Source: Microcosmobacter mediterraneus (GTDB lineage: Bacteria > Bacteroidota > Bacteroidia > Flavobacteriales > Flavobacteriaceae). From it: a stretch of DNA of 64,000 nucleotides. Positions within the stretch are counted from its first letter, which is position 1, and every line of letters begins with the position of its first letter. This document shows, piece after piece, positions 63,679 to 64,000 of this stretch. A program made the position numbers and the translations under genes. The stretch covers positions 434,001 through 498,000 of the forward strand of contig NZ_JAVRIA010000001.1 in assembly GCF_031846265.1 (NCBI RefSeq), given 5' to 3'. Below the pieces are notes generated by a model that did not search any database, had not been told where the DNA came from, and worked only from the letters and a program-made list of their open reading frames with translations.

Positions 63679-64000
63679 TTATTTTTTTCAAATTAAAAAC
63701 ATCACTACTTCTCCATTTGTTTTCTATATCGAGTTTATCAAACTTTGTTAAAAAATTATGTAGTTCTGATGAGTTTGCTGTAAGTAGCAGATTATCATCA
63801 ATTCCTGTATTAGTATGGTTTAACCTAATTTTATTCTCTTTAAAGATGTCTTTCATTACTTCTTCGCTTAGAAATGAAAAGCTTATTTCACTAGTATTTA
63901 CAATTAACTTTGCCACAGAATGAGTTTTAAGTAAGTGCTGTGATAACAGGTTGTTTAAGTCATCATCTTCATAATAAAAGGGTGTGAAATCTATATAAAG
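63665..64000 (-). CDS. Unknown protein, 5' end beyond right edge
   Basis: The frame is open from the right edge for 111 residues to the stop at 63665. It contains an acidic stretch (FYYEDDDLNNLLSQ), then LIVNTSEISFSFLSEEVMKD. No in-frame start codon is needed inside the window, so the true start lies outside. No domain recognised. It overlaps the kinase gene by 14 bases and should be part of the same operon. Confidence 0.7.
   Translation of the reverse strand, partial: LYIDFTPFYYEDDDLNNLLSQHLLKTHSVAKLIVNTSEISFSFLSEEVMKDIFKENKIRLNHTNTGIDDNLLLTANSSELHNFLTKFDKLDIENKWRSSDVFNLKKINVQP

Noticed and set aside
1..64000. CRISPR array, tRNA, rRNA, prophage or insertion sequence
   Set aside because: No regularly spaced direct repeats, tRNA cloverleaf sequences, ribosomal RNA, transposase or phage structural genes were recognised anywhere in the window.

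Overview
The window is AT-rich (about one third G+C), densely coded bacterial chromosome. Everything points to a Flavobacteriaceae member, probably a marine gliding species: gldF/gldG gliding genes, a TonB receptor with a carboxypeptidase-like N-terminal domain, DUF5686/DUF6048/DUF6452/DUF6768 surface and membrane families, a 6S-Flavo-like RNA, a LytS/LytTR pair, and -7 elements of the Bacteroidetes type TAnnTTTG. No tRNA, rRNA, CRISPR array, prophage or insertion sequence was seen. No gene-free stretch exceeds 300 bases.

Layout. 1-7.2 kb is a regulatory island: a divergent pyruvate:ferredoxin-oxidoreductase-like gene (cut by the left edge), an OsmC-like protein, a sigma-54 activator with a cyclic-nucleotide-binding domain, and a divergent class III nucleotide cyclase with TPRs. 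A sigma-54-type promoter and a palindromic upstream site lie between osmC and the activator, so the four genes may form one cyclic-nucleotide-controlled circuit. 7.3-15 kb carries dnaN, gldF-(unknown)-gldG, a SAM hydroxide adenosyltransferase, phoH and purC. 15-29 kb is housekeeping and repair (recG, M1 aminopeptidase, patatin, ZIP transporter, two RNA methyltransferases, an amidohydrolase, DinB). 29-31 kb is a small ECF-sigma cassette. rocD follows, with a possibly structured leader.

32-42 kb holds small membrane proteins, an Smr protein, a cysteine desulfurase, a CHAP amidase, two tandem paralogous unknown secreted proteins fused as an operon to a TonB receptor, and an M23 peptidase. 42-46 kb is the conserved cell-division/RNA block: coiled-coil protein, zapA, 6S RNA, rny, xerD. 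46-57 kb contains small beta-barrels, aroQ, lpdA, an Xaa-Pro peptidase-like hydrolase, a DUF5686 protein, smpB, a fused NTF2/histidine phosphatase and deoC. 57-60 kb is a redox-stress locus: FMN reductase, MarR regulator and two pirins, with matching TTCC-N2-GGAA palindromes at two promoter regions. The window ends with ettA and a LytTR/LytS two-component system whose upstream gene runs off the right edge.

The strongest candidates for something new are the cyclic-nucleotide/sigma-54/OsmC/PFOR-like circuit at the left end, where the PFOR-like enzyme has lost two normally conserved motifs, and the MarR/pirin regulon with visible operators.
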